NCBI RefSeq assembly: GCF_003589595.1
Contig: NW_020653337.1
Location: 3,102,561 to 3,166,560 of the forward strand
DNA length: 64,000 nucleotides
From: Hyposmocoma kahamanoa
Taxonomy: Eukaryota; Arthropoda; Insecta; Lepidoptera; Cosmopterigidae
Direction: 5' to 3'
Part shown: positions 9,683 through 18,896 of the stretch, in pieces
Layout: the number at the start of each line of letters is the position of its first letter
Position numbering within the stretch: the stretch's first letter is position 1
Made by a program: the position numbers and the translations under genes
Notes under the pieces: generated by a model
What the model saw: only the letters and a program-made list of their open reading frames with translations
Databases searched by the model: none
What the model was told of the DNA's origin: nothing

Positions 9683-10124
9683 GGCCGTAGATGGGTGACA
9701 CTAGCGCAGGAATGTGGGCGGCACGAGCTACAGGAGGCATAGCAGGAGCAATTGACAAAGAAAACCGCTCGACCCCGGAGGTTGTGAAAATAATAAAAAT
9801 AAATAAAATATATGAGTTCCTAACTTGGATCGTACATAAAGTGCAGTATGTGCAATATTGCAGGCGGGCGCTATCATGGCAGAGCACGCCGCCCGCCCTA
9901 TCGCACTGGTGGCTCTGATAACGAAGAGGAGTCGTGTGTCAGACTTTTATAACTGCTGCCTGCATTTAGGAATTGATATAATGGAACGTGAAATTTCAAA
10001 TAAAGAAATTTTTGAACTGTGCCATAGACAATATATTCTACCGAAAATTTATTACTGTAATATAGGTTACAAGGGTTAAAAGATTTAAGAAAAAAATACA
10101 CACATTTTTGAACGAATAGATTAT
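9683..10124. other. Unassigned sequence
   Basis: Overlapping frames of 65-78 codons occur on both strands around 9651-10101, none with a recognisable motif. Positions 9868-9910 are GC-rich (GGCGGGCGCTATC, CGCCGCCCGCCC). Confidence 0.4.
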
Positions 10125-10195
10125 TAATAACGCATAATAATTATAACAAACAAGTGGACCAATTTCACAAAAAATAATTTAATATCATGGTTGTA
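10125..10195 (+). repeat. S3 3' fragment
   Basis: TAATAATTATAACAAACAAG, then GACCAATTTCACAAAAAATA and ATATCA, match the 3' part of the full S3 copy at 49.2 kb. Confidence 0.6.
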
Positions 10196-10229
10196 AAACA
10201 TTGTGACATTCAGTTAAAACTTGATAATC

Positions 10230-10674
10230 TCAGTACAGAGTACTAAAAAAACCGACCTCAAAAGTACGTGGAATTACGTCTATTTGCTAAGTTTTATTGA
10301 AATATCTTTAAATTCGCCACTATACAGGACTTGACACTGAAGATAATAACAATCGGTTCTCACTACTCAAAGTATATTGAGAGAAAACGCCTTGTATTGG
10401 AGAAATAGCAAAATCAACCATTAAAATAATTGCTCCCTACAATAAAATTTAGGCGCTATTTATAAAAATGAATCTTCATGCGTGAACAGCCACACTTAGA
10501 GGTGGGAGATTTTCTTCAAAATTAAATGGGACCACTATGGAGGTACCTTTTTTCCATCAAAAAAAGAATCAAGAAAATCGGTTCACAAATACCGGAGTTA
10601 TCGCGTAACATACATACAAAAAAAAACATACAGTCGAATTGAGAACCTCCTCCTTTTTTGAAGTCGGTTAAAAA
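10230..10674 (+). repeat. RA repeat, full length
   Basis: Begins CAGTACAGAGTACTAAAAAA and passes GAATTACGTCTATTTGCTAA, CACTATACAGGACTTGACAC, AATCTTCATGCGTGAACAGC and AATCGGTTCACAAATACCGG, ending with GAACCTCCTCCTTTTTTGAA and GTCGGTTAAAAA. Near copies lie at 12.23 and 17.58 kb, and inverted fragments at 11.63 and 32.31 kb. It has no frame. Sequences ending this way are, from memory, abundant in Lepidoptera. Its class is unsure: it could be a LINE 3' region or another non-autonomous element. Confidence 0.75.
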
Positions 10675-10749
10675 TTGCAATGATTAAAGCGACACCTCAT
10701 GTCAACGATGGTAGCCGTAATAGGCAGCTCTCTGAGTGAAGAAATAAAT

Positions 10750-11003
10750 TTTTCACAGATGGCATAAAAAGTCGTTAAAAACCAAATACAAACATCTGCA
10801 ACAAGCACGTAGAAAAATTTGTAAGGTCCGCTAGTTTGTTCTGTGGCTTAGTCAGCATAGCGTCTGCCACGATTTCTTAGAAGACATCGGTTCGAATCCG
10901 GCCGGATCGAAGGGATTATTTTTGAGCGTTCGATCTTTGTATTAATAATTATAACAAACTAGTGGAGTAATTTCCCAAAAAAATAATTGAATACAAATTT
11001 AAA
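10750..11003 (+). repeat. S3 tRNA-like SINE, full length
   Basis: A 5' leader (AAAAAGTCGTTAAAAACCAA, shared with 49.08 kb) precedes the box A-like TGTGGCTTAGTCAGCATAG and the box B-like GGTTCGAATCC (10889-10899). Then CGGATCGAAGGGATTATTTT, TTAATAATTATAACAAAC and GTGGAGTAATTT follow. An upstream leader before the tRNA-like part is unusual for a simple SINE and suggests that the element includes more than a tRNA head. Confidence 0.7.
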
Positions 11004-11624
11004 ATAAATAGTTTGTTATATATGTATAATAATAAATGACATTAAAAATTACAAGTAACAAAGGACATTTACAAAGGTGAGCTTATACCTAGAAGAGATC
11101 TCTTCCAGTCAACCCTAGCCGTGGCGAATAATTATCAATGACGACAATATAAATATGGTTGAAATATAAATACATAAAAAAAATTGTTTACATTTATATT
11201 ACCTATTAACTTCCGAGTTTAACAGGACGTGCTCTTTTAATTTGCATTTGAATGATGCAACCGATGGATTTGCACGTATTGAATGGTTGTTGTGATTGTT
11301 TACCTTAAAATTTAGTTATTGTACTTGGTACTTTAAGCTTTAACATCTAGCCGCAGTCCCAATAACAGTCTGGCTTTCAATGTAGTATGGGTAATTGAGT
11401 GCTAAGCCAGAAGCGCCCAAGCCGGGCTAATGAGGTGCGGTATCGGAGTGATCCGCGCTTGGCTGAGCTTGCTATCCGTTGTTTGCCACTACATGATCTG
11501 CTTCCGATTATTACCTGATCGGTGCTCATGCCGCGTACATTGGGTCCGTATTAACAAATCTATCTAAATTACTAATCGATGGTAATTTTACTCAAGTCAA
11601 TTGTCTTTATTAATAAATGTCACT
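11004..11624. other. Unassigned sequence
   Basis: AT-rich, with a GC-richer patch at 11340-11530 (AAGCCGGGCTAATGAGGTGC). No frame, repeat partner or RNA gene recognised. Confidence 0.45.
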
Positions 11625-11815
11625 TTTTTAACCGACTGTAAAAAAGAAGGAGGAGGTTTTCAGTTGGACTGTATTTTTTTGTGTATATGTCTCTCGACTA
11701 CTCTTATTTGTGAACCAGTTTTGATGATACTTTTTTGTTGGAAAGAGGGTACCTCAGTCTCATTTAAATTTGAAGAAAATATTTCACTTCTAAAAGTGGC
11801 AAACGAGTTTTAATT
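11625..11815 (-). repeat. RA 3' fragment, inverted
   Basis: Read on minus, it ends in the RA terminus (plus strand TTTTTAACCGACTGTAAAAA, GGAGGAGGTTTTCAG). It retains the ACCAGTTTTGATGATACTTT and GGGTACCTC words of the 3' half. A 70-codon plus frame overlying it is a by-product. Confidence 0.7.
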
Positions 11816-11903
11816 ATGCGTTTGTGTCGTTGCAGTCGCGCGCGGGTGTAAAGGTAGACGACCAGCGACTGCACCGCGTTTGTATCGCGTTTGCATCGCA
11901 TAA
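11816..11903. other. Short GC-richer unassigned stretch
   Basis: Contains GTCGCGCGCGGGTGTAAAG and two similar words, CGCGTTTGTATCGCGTTTGCATCGC. No assignment. Confidence 0.4.
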
Positions 11904-12166
11904 GTCCAGGGAAGTACTGCCACATTTCCTGCAGCCAAGCAGTAATGTTAGCAATACTGCATTCCGGTTTTGAAGGGTAAGGGTGCTGGTGAAATTACAG
12001 GCACATGGGACTTGTCAACTTATGTCTCCGGGTGGGCGCAGTGGCAGTGCCCCTCAGATCTTTGCGATTTAAAGCTCTGAGTGGCGCTGCAACTGTTAAG
12101 GACAGGCGTGTAGCTTACCATCAGGCACTCAAAACTCGTTCGTCTCGTCACTTGATATTATAATAA
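11904..12166 (+). repeat. S2 dispersed repeat lacking its first bases
   Basis: Starts at GTCCAGGGAAGTACTGCCAC and runs to CGTCACTTGATATTATAATA. It is close to the consensus of the other copies and useful as a reference for the middle and 3' parts. Confidence 0.8.
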
Positions 12167-12671
12167 TCTCAGTACAGAGTACTAAAAATAATAAAAAAAA
12201 TTATTCACTAAATAAATTTAAAAAATGATCAGTGCAGAGTACTAAAAAACCGGCCTCAAAAGTACGTGGAATTATGTCTATTTGCTAAGTTTTATTGAAA
12301 TATCGCCTAGTTCGCCACTATACAGGACTTGACACTGGAGATAATAAAAATCGGTTCTCACTACTCAAAGTATATTGAGAGAAAAAGGCCTTGAATTGAA
12401 GAAATAGTAAAATCAACCATTAAAGTAATTGCTCCTAAATTAAAGTTAGGCGCTATTTATAGAAATGAATCTTCATGCGTGAACAGCCACCCTTCTAGGT
12501 GGATGACTTTCTTCAAAATGAAATGGGACCACATGGAAGTACCCCCTTTCCAACAAAAAAAAAATCATGAAAATCGGTTCACAAATACCGGAGTTATCGC
12601 GTAACATACATACAAAAAAGAACATACAGTCGAATTGAGAACCTCCTCCTTTTTTGAAGTCGGTTAAAAAG
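12167..12671 (+). repeat. RA repeat, full length, with duplicated start
   Basis: A stub of the RA start (CTCAGTACAGAGTACTAAAA) is followed by AATAAATTTAAAAAATGAT and then a complete RA copy from 12230 to the terminal GTCGGTTAAAAA. The same AATAAATTTAAAAAATGAT leader precedes the RA copy at 17.58 kb, so the two share more than the core element. Confidence 0.75.
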
Positions 12672-13135
12672 AAAAAATCGTGTTTGTATCGCTGTTAAAA
12701 ATCTCCGTGTGTAACTGTACTAATTACCTCATAATCGTTTTCTAGCGACACTCGACAAATATGATTATGACATCGACTGTAACTTCATTGGAAGGATGGT
12801 ACAAAACCACAGAAAAACATTTGTTCCATAAAAAACTAACACCTAACCTTATCTTGTTTCTTATTTCTTTTTAATTTCTCGAGAAAAAAATACAATGAAG
12901 AAAATTGTCCGAGATAGCAACGCGGTCATTGCATAGCATTCATTGCAGTTTCATTACCTCCGCGCGGCGCCAATGACCTGATAGCGTGAAATGTATATTG
13001 TATATGTATGTATATTCCAACAGGTTGAAATGAGCTTCATATTCATATCTTTTCGATTTTTTATCAGAAATGATAATTACATTTATTTATTAGACAATAA
13101 TAAATATATTTAATTCAAATTATAACTTTAATTTC
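12672..13135. other. Unassigned sequence left of the copia element
   Basis: AT-rich, with one GC-rich patch at 12960-12975 (CGCGCGGCGCC). No frame or repeat recognised. It ends at the AAATG target site. Confidence 0.5.
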
Positions 13136-13140
13136 AAATG

Positions 13141-13278
13141 TCTAATAAAACAACGCGGCGTAGTGCAGAGAGAGAACTAACTCGTTTATTTTAAAAATAT
13201 ACCACCAAGCCATCACAGATGGCAGCACATGTACAAACGGTGCACAGATAATAACATTTTAGATATTACTTTTCTACA
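13141..13278 (-). repeat. 3' LTR of the copia element
   Basis: 138 bp. In the sense direction it starts TGTAGAAAAG and ends TTTTATTAGA. The end AGA departs from the usual CA. It contains AATAAA in sense orientation and a weak TATA-like GGTATATTTTTAAAA. It reads as base-for-base identical to 17390-17527. Confidence 0.93.
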
Positions 13279-13286
13279 CCCCTACT
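13279..13286 (-). other. Polypurine tract of the copia element
   Basis: AGTAGGGG in the sense direction abuts the TGTAGAA start of the 3' LTR. A purine run directly upstream of the 3' LTR is where plus-strand DNA synthesis primes in LTR retroelements. Confidence 0.75.
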
Positions 13287-13337
13287 ATATCTAACAATGT
13301 TATACTGATAAAAAAATACTATTCTAAACAACTATTC

Positions 13338-14269
13338 TTAAACATAAATATGCTGAACCCCCAACTTATCCAATAAATAATAATGCTTATTAGAGCACAA
13401 GCTCTTCGTAAGTAAGTCAGCTGGCATCTCAGCTGATGGCAAATATTTAACATTCACAATATTATTAGTTACACAGTCTCTACAAAAATGATAACGGATA
13501 TCAATGTGTTTGGTTCTTTTATGAAAAATTGGATTTTGAGTCAACTTTAATGCACTCTGGTTATCATTAAATAATTCAATAGTGTACTTTTTATTAGTCA
13601 TTTCAAACTGTAAGTTTCCCAAATAAAGAGATTCTTTACAGGCTTCAGCTAACGCCATGTATTCGGCTTCACTGCTTGATAAAGCCACGGTCTTTTGTTT
13701 CTTTGTCTCCCAGGAAATTACACAACCTGACAAAGTGAAACAGAAACCGGTGTAGGATCTTCTATCAACAGTGTTCCCACCCCAATCAGCATCCACAAAC
13801 CCTTCAATGACAGAGTTCCCATCTGCAGAAAATTTTAAGCCATGATGTTTGGTCAATTTTAAATATCGCAATATGCGTTTAACATATGAACAATGCTGTT
13901 TGGTATAGGAATTATTAAACTGACTTAAGAAGCTAACTGCGAATGCAATGTCTGGTCTGGTAAGAACCGCTAAATACATTAAAGAGCCTATCATTTGTTG
14001 ATAAGGAAATAATAATTTATCTATATTATTCTCATCTTTAGATGCATGTAACTTAGTCTCCATTGGAGTTTGAACAGTTTTACATTGACTCATATTAAAT
14101 TTAAGTAACAGCTGATCAATATAATCTTCCTGACTTATTGATATTGTTCTCTCCGATTTATTTACTTTTACATTTACTCCAAGACATTTCTTGATTTCAC
14201 CTAAATCTTTAATTTTAAAATTATCAGATAAAACATCCTTTAAGTACTTGGTAGCTCTACTATCATTTG
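13338..14269 (-). pseudogene. Copia pol, distal part: end of RT and RNase H (frame-shifted from gag-pol)
   Basis: Continues the pol polyprotein in another frame. From the first internal ATG (14093) there are 251 codons to the stop at 13338-13340, and the frame is open upstream to the T7 tract at 14270-14276 without another stop. Visible features counted from that ATG: the TRPDIAFAV block (about 45-53) linking RT to RNase H, the RNase H acidic sites GFVDADWGG (D at about 101) and SSSEAEYMA (about 139-147), FNDNQSA with D at about 177, and the KHIDIRYHF motif (about 195-203). These are standard for copia RNase H. Length and order are normal, so only the upstream frameshift is abnormal. Without a frame correction or ribosomal slippage the product would not be joined to RT. 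Confidence 0.9.
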
Positions 14270-17235
14270 AAAAAAATGAAGAAATCGTCTACATAAAGAG
14301 TAACAATTGTTTTTAACTTATCCTGTGTTTTCAAAAACATACATGGTTCTATCTTAGATTTAACAAAGCCAATTTTTAAAAGACATTCCTCTACTCTCTT
14401 GTACCATACTCTTGAAGACTGTTTTAGACCATACATAGATTTTTTTAATTTAAGAACTTGACCTTTTTCTACTGTCTCAGAAAAACCTTCAGGTATTTGT
14501 ATATAAATATCTTCTTCAAGAATTCCGTACAGGAAAGCAGTTGTTACATCAAGATGTGTTATGTCAAGATTAAGTTGAACAGACAGAGCAAATAAAAGCC
14601 GCAATGTGGTATGCCTCACTACAGGGGAAAAAGTATCAGTATAGTCCACACCTTGTACTTGCGAAAAACCTTTCGCTACTAAACGCGCACGAAACCGAAT
14701 GTTATTATCACAATCATATTTTTTACGTAACACCCACTTGCACTGCACAACTCTAACATCTTGAGGAGGATTGCTCAACTCCCATGCATCATTCTCTTTG
14801 AAACTTTGTAACTCTTCAGCCATGGCCATTTTCCACTGTTCCTTTTCAGGTCCGGCTAAAGCATCCTGAAGAGACAAACCTGTCACATCATCATATGTAG
14901 TCTCGCCAGCACAAAAATTTGAAAATGTAAACCTGTCTGGTTGCTTCCTCTCCCGTGTAGGTCTTTGAAGTGTGATCTGCGGGACATCTTCAGCTTCAGA
15001 ATCACTAGGTTCATATGTCTCATCTAGAAATGTGTCCTGTGAGCTATCTGTGTTGTCAGATTCCGAGTTTGGTTCATCTATCTTAACTTCTTCTTCCCCC
15101 ACTGAATCAAAACTCTGAGATGAAACTTCCATCTGACACTCAGATTTTGATTCCTGCTCTATTATGACCACATCTCTACTAGTCAATATTGTCTTTGTTT
15201 CTGGGTTATACAGCCTGTAACCCTTTGTGTTTTCTGAATATCCAAGGAGAATACATTTTTCTGACTTCTTGTCCCATTTCTTGCGCTTCTCTTTAGCTAC
15301 ATGGACCATTGCCGTACTACCGAAGATTCTGATATGACTTATGTCGGGTTGACAGCCAGTCCATATCTCATACGGTGTCTTATTACTCAATGCTGCAGCC
15401 ACGCTGCGATTCTGTAGATATACTGCAGTGTTAGTGGCCTCACCCCAGAATTCTTTCCCTAGGTTGGCATCAAAGAGTAGGCACCTTGCCTTTTCAACGA
15501 TAGTGCGATTAAATCGCTCACATAATCCATTCTGTTGTGGTGTGTATGGATTAGTTTTTTGGTGTATTATGCCAGCACCTTTTAAATAGTTGTCAAACTC
15601 TTTATTGCAGTACTCTAGTCCATTGTCACTCCTTAATACTTTGATTGTCTTCTTAGTTTGATTTTCCACTTGGGCTTTGAATTCCTTGAAACACTTCAAA
15701 GCCTCATTCTTGTGTTTCAGAAAATAAACAAACACCATTCGACTACAATCATCAACAAACAACAAGAAGTATCTAGATCCTCCTATGGATACATTTTCCA
15801 TAGGCCCACAGATATCTGTATGGACTATATCTAATAGGTCACTGCTTCTCTGGCTGGTACTCTTGAAAGGTAACCGACACTGTTTGCCTTCACAACATGT
15901 GGCACATGAAGACTTGCCAATATTAACTTTTTCATCAAAAGACATACCCTGTACCGCAGTCTTCATCTGATTCAGGTAGTCTTTATTAATGTGTCCTAAT
16001 CTGCGATGCCATGTAACACCTGATACAACTGATGCAGCCAAATGTTCCTGGTTTTGTAAGTTTACTTTGTACACTCCATTTTCTAGTAATGCTGTAGCTA
16101 CCAACTCATTATTTTTGTTATATATTGAGCAGCTACTATCAGAAAAAGACACCTTGTTTCCTTTCCTTATGAGTTGGCTGACTGATAACAAGTTAGTCGC
16201 CAGACTTGGAACACAATAAACGTCTTCAACCGTAATGTCGTAATCAATATCACCAGCTGTAGTTGTAATCTTCACATCGCCAGAACACAAAACTGACAAC
16301 TTTTCACTGTTCGCAACGATAATTTCTTGTTTTTGATCATAAGACGCATTCTTAACCCAACTTTCATTTGCCGTAAGGTGTACACTGGCTCCAGAGTCAA
16401 TATACCATGCATTTTTATTGAAATTCCCGCTCAGGAACACAGCACTAAATGCATTAGACTGCATTCGAGATTTTTCCTTGAAGTTCGACGCGTTATTTTC
16501 GTTATTAGTACACTGATTTCTATAATGTCCTTTTTGTTTACATCGGTAACATGTCACAGTCTTCTCCTTCACATTTGACTTTGACGGATCGGCAGTGCTA
16601 CCAACATTGACATTTTTTCTTGGCGCCATTTTATTTTTCTTGTACTTAGAATTCGAACGAGCTGCGAACGCCCCGCCAACTTCATCACGTTCCTCTATGG
16701 TCGACTCCATGTCTAACAATTTTGACTTGATAGAATCAGCCGTTATATTAATGCCTGAATGCTCTATTGCCATGATCATCGGTGAAAACCGCTCTGGCAA
16801 TCCTGCTAATAACAAAGAGCCTGTCCACTGGTCATTTATTTCGAAACCTGTGCCACTTAATTTTTGAGCCGTGTCAATTATTTGAGTCACGTAGGACGTC
16901 ATTGAACAGCAGTTTTCCAGTCTTATCGAAATTAGATTCCGTAACAGATTTATCCTTCTTGAAAAACCGTTGTCATCGAATAACTGTTGTAGTTTTTTCC
17001 AGAGTTCTTTCGCTGTTTTTACACTTTTCACATGTACAAACAAAGACGGGTCGATTGTCATAATCAATTTTGCTCGAGTTTTCTCATCGTCTGCAGCTCC
17101 TACGACAACTCCTTCTGGCTTTACACAATGTTTCATGCCTTCAAGGATTAGGAAATTCTCTGCCGCGAAGCACCACTCGCTGTAATTTTCCCGTCCGCGT
17201 AATTTGGGTACATTTACCAAGTAGTTTGCCGCCAT
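14263..17235 (-). CDS. Copia gag-pol polyprotein (Gag, protease, integrase, RT N-terminal part)
   Basis: A single 990-codon frame starts at ATG 17233-17235, the first ATG after the primer-binding site. Approximate residues: Gag (UBN2-like, 1-220); CCHC zinc knuckle CYRCKQKGHYRNQC (229-242); aspartic protease DSGAS (281-285); GAG-pre-integrase/HHCC region with RRLGH (about 411) and CATC (about 446); integrase core with acidic sites in HTDICGP (about 476), LRSDNGLEY (about 535) and QQNGLCERFNR (about 571); RT from about 818 (CKWVLRKK) to the YVDD catalytic box (about 979-983), then a stop. Gag, protease and integrase are unbroken. The frame ends seven codons after YVDD because a T7 run at 14270-14276 shifts the frame, leaving the rest of RT and RNase H downstream in another frame. 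The shift could be a real mutation, a homopolymer error in assembly, or, less likely, a slippage site. Confidence 0.95.
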   Translation of the reverse strand: MAANYLVNVPKLRGRENYSEWCFAAENFLILEGMKHCVKPEGVVVGAADDEKTRAKLIMTIDPSLFVHVKSVKTAKELWKKLQQLFDDNGFSRRINLLRNLISIRLENCCSMTSYVTQIIDTAQKLSGTGFEINDQWTGSLLLAGLPERFSPMIMAIEHSGINITADSIKSKLLDMESTIEERDEVGGAFAARSNSKYKKNKMAPRKNVNVGSTADPSKSNVKEKTVTCYRCKQKGHYRNQCTNNENNASNFKEKSRMQSNAFSAVFLSGNFNKNAWYIDSGASVHLTANESWVKNASYDQKQEIIVANSEKLSVLCSGDVKITTTAGDIDYDITVEDVYCVPSLATNLLSVSQLIRKGNKVSFSDSSCSIYNKNNELVATALLENGVYKVNLQNQEHLAASVVSGVTWHRRLGHINKDYLNQMKTAVQGMSFDEKVNIGKSSCATCCEGKQCRLPFKSTSQRSSDLLDIVHTDICGPMENVSIGGSRYFLLFVDDCSRMVFVYFLKHKNEALKCFKEFKAQVENQTKKTIKVLRSDNGLEYCNKEFDNYLKGAGIIHQKTNPYTPQQNGLCERFNRTIVEKARCLLFDANLGKEFWGEATNTAVYLQNRSVAAALSNKTPYEIWTGCQPDISHIRIFGSTAMVHVAKEKRKKWDKKSEKCILLGYSENTKGYRLYNPETKTILTSRDVVIIEQESKSECQMEVSSQSFDSVGEEEVKIDEPNSESDNTDSSQDTFLDETYEPSDSEAEDVPQITLQRPTRERKQPDRFTFSNFCAGETTYDDVTGLSLQDALAGPEKEQWKMAMAEELQSFKENDAWELSNPPQDVRVVQCKWVLRKKYDCDNNIRFRARLVAKGFSQVQGVDYTDTFSPVVRHTTLRLLFALSVQLNLDITHLDVTTAFLYGILEEDIYIQIPEGFSETVEKGQVLKLKKSMYGLKQSSRVWYKRVEECLLKIGFVKSKIEPCMFLKTQDKLKTIVTLYVDDFFIFFK
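14270..14276 (-). other. T7 tract at which the copia pol frame shifts
   Basis: Seven A on plus (T in sense). The upstream frame stops at 14263-14265. The downstream RT/RNase H frame is open from this tract onward, and all expected motifs resume in it, so one extra base (or two missing) within the run accounts for the break. Confidence 0.8.
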
Positions 17236-17375
17236 CGTAATTCTGAATAAAATACTTTTATTTCACGAATGTCCAGCCAATCTTCACAACACAGTGAAAA
17301 CGCGTACCGAAAAAATCTTTTTAACACTCGTACCGTGACGAAATACTTGTTAAAACACTACTTTTTATTAATTTT
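17236..17375 (-). promoter_or_regulatory. Copia 5' leader
   Basis: 140 bp between the primer-binding site and the gag-pol ATG. No ATG-initiated frame of note was seen in it. In this class of element it would carry packaging signals, but none can be identified from sequence alone. Confidence 0.5.
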
Positions 17376-17389
17376 CTGGGCGCATAACC
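17376..17389 (-). other. Primer-binding site resembling the initiator tRNA-Met anticodon arm complement
   Basis: Directly after the 5' LTR the sense strand reads GGTTATGCGCCCAG. The conserved insect initiator tRNA-Met anticodon region (CTGGGCCCATAACC) has the complement GGTTATGGGCCCAG, so 13 of 14 bases match. Drosophila copia is known to prime from a cleaved half of initiator tRNA-Met at this region instead of from the tRNA 3' end. The match here suggests the same mode. The single mismatch lies in the anticodon complement. Confidence 0.75.
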
Positions 17390-17527
17390 TCTAATAAAAC
17401 AACGCGGCGTAGTGCAGAGAGAGAACTAACTCGTTTATTTTAAAAATATACCACCAAGCCATCACAGATGGCAGCACATGTACAAACGGTGCACAGATAA
17501 TAACATTTTAGATATTACTTTTCTACA
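17390..17527 (-). repeat. 5' LTR of the copia element
   Basis: 138 bp; drives transcription toward lower coordinates. Sense AATAAA corresponds to plus 17434-17439. TGT start and AGA end, as in the other LTR. No difference between the two LTRs was found by eye. Confidence 0.93.
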
Positions 17528-17560
17528 AAATGGATAGTGTTATTTATGTGCAGCTATCAA

Positions 17561-17918
17561 ATTTATTCACTAAATAAATTTAAAAAATGATCAGTGCAGA
17601 GTACTAAAAAACCGGCCTTAAAAGTACGAGGAATTACGTCTATTTGCTAAGTTTTATTGAAATATCCCCTAGTTCGCCACTATACAGGACTTGACACTGG
17701 AGATAATAAAAATCGGTTCTCACTACTCAAAATATATTGAGAGAAAAACGCCTTGAATTGGAGAAATAGCAAAATCAACCATTAAAGTAATTGCTCCTAA
17801 ATTAAAGTTAGGCGCTATTTATAAAAATGAATCTTCATGCGTGAACAGCCACTCTTCGAGGTGGATGATTTTCTTCAAAATACGAGAACCTCCTCCTTTT
17901 TTGAAGTCGGTTAAAAAG
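17561..17918 (+). repeat. RA repeat with internal deletion
   Basis: Begins with the leader AATAAATTTAAAAAATGAT, then CAGTGCAGAGTACTAAAAAA. It proceeds to the bases after TTCATGCGTGAACAGCC, then jumps at about 17880 to the terminal GAGAACCTCCTCC block, losing about 90 bp that the 12.23-kb copy retains. It lies just 30 bp outside the copia right flank. Confidence 0.75.
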
Positions 17919-18411
17919 TAAATTAATTAATATATTACATATTATGTAATATAATAAAAAGAAAAAAAAACCAGCTGAGTCGCAGCACTGTCGAACACCC
18001 AGTTATGTATGTGCGCTGTAGTAGTGCAAAAAGGCCATGGCTCACCGTCGGTGTTTACTCAGGAGCAAACCGCTGATTTTCAACTATAACCTAGAGGATG
18101 CCGCGGACACGGTAACCAGCCAGCGGACGCCATTTTCATGTTGTATAAATTAAACAAATAATGAATTCGAAACTAAATAAATAGGAAAGATAATATGACT
18201 ATATTAATAATATAATTAAAATTATAAATTGAAATTCTAAGTGAATATTACATAAATGTTCTTGAAATAAAACTCTATACTCGATGAGTTTTCAAGGTTT
18301 GGTTTAACTAAGGTAAACGATCTTTCATAGGGAACTGTATATACGTTTTTACAATAAGATTCCGGAGCATACATTAAGATTACCATTTCTTAACTTTAAA
18401 ATATAACGCAC
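17919..18411. other. Unassigned AT-rich sequence
   Basis: GC-richer patch at 17970-18130 (GGCTCACCGTCGGTGTTTAC, GATGCCGCGGACACGG) without a recognisable frame. Nothing else. Confidence 0.45.
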
Positions 18412-18621
18412 ATAATAACGCACACACTCAACATAGCCCCGCACTAGGGAAACCCTGTGTCGCGGGTGCCATGGACACACACATAGACAACCACAAATTA
18501 CACCCAAACTCACGAGAGAAATAATTGTAGGCTATACAACTATTTCTCTCGGCCCGGGAATCGAACCTGGGACCTCTGCGTGGCAGTCCGGCATGGTAAC
18601 CGTTCGGCCACGGAGGCAGTT
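18412..18621 (-). repeat. S1 tRNA-like SINE, full length
   Basis: Minus strand: box A TGGCCGAACGG, loop CTGCCACGC, intact box B GGTTCGATTCC, body, GCGTTATTATG end. A 68-codon minus frame through it (18532-18738) is the usual translation artefact of this SINE. Confidence 0.87.
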
Positions 18622-18768
18622 AAATATACATTTAAAGTATTTTAATTGAAAAATCATATTACAAAATTGTAGACTACGTGTTAGACAAAGATGTATGGAA
18701 GACAAAGTGAATCTAGATTCCACACAAATATGATTCAAAATTAAATTATATTAGAAAAGAATAATCCC

Positions 18769-18896
18769 TACAGTTTCTAGCTCGTTCTTCTCAGGAGGTG
18801 AACGAGCAGTAGCTTAAAAAATGACGTTTTCACGTGTAGAAATTTTACCTATGGACCAAATGATTATTTTACTTTGACTTTGAAAACTTGTATTAA
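18769..18896 (+). repeat. LJ non-LTR retrotransposon 3' tail
   Basis: TCTAGCTCGTTCTTCTCAGG, GAACGAGCAGTAG, TTACCTATGGACC and TTATTTTACTTTGACTTTG match the 3' UTR ends at 25.85 and 38.03 kb. No coding part is left. Confidence 0.65.

Larger units (their letters stand above)
13136..17532 (-). mobile_element. Ty1/copia LTR retrotransposon, complete, with 5-bp target duplication
   Basis: The element is 13141-17527 (4387 bp), transcribed from the minus strand. AAATG occurs immediately outside both LTRs (13136-13140 and 17528-17532). Order in the sense direction: LTR, primer-binding site, gag, protease, integrase, reverse transcriptase, RNase H, polypurine tract, LTR. Integrase before reverse transcriptase is the defining order of Ty1/copia (Pseudoviridae-type) elements, as opposed to gypsy. 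The LTRs read as identical, which implies recent insertion. The only defect found is one frameshift in RT. There is no env-like frame. Confidence 0.95.

Noticed and set aside
13338..14093. Independent host gene for an RNase H-like protein
   Set aside because: It sits inside the copia LTRs, is open up to the frameshift and carries copia-specific RNase H motifs.
14263..14265. Stop codon readthrough as the way copia joins RT and RNase H
   Set aside because: The downstream motifs are in a different frame, so readthrough alone would not reach them; a frame change at the T7 run is needed.
15785..17185. Plus-strand open frames of 60-93 codons within the copia element
   Set aside because: They lie antisense to the strongly supported gag-pol frame and have no motifs.
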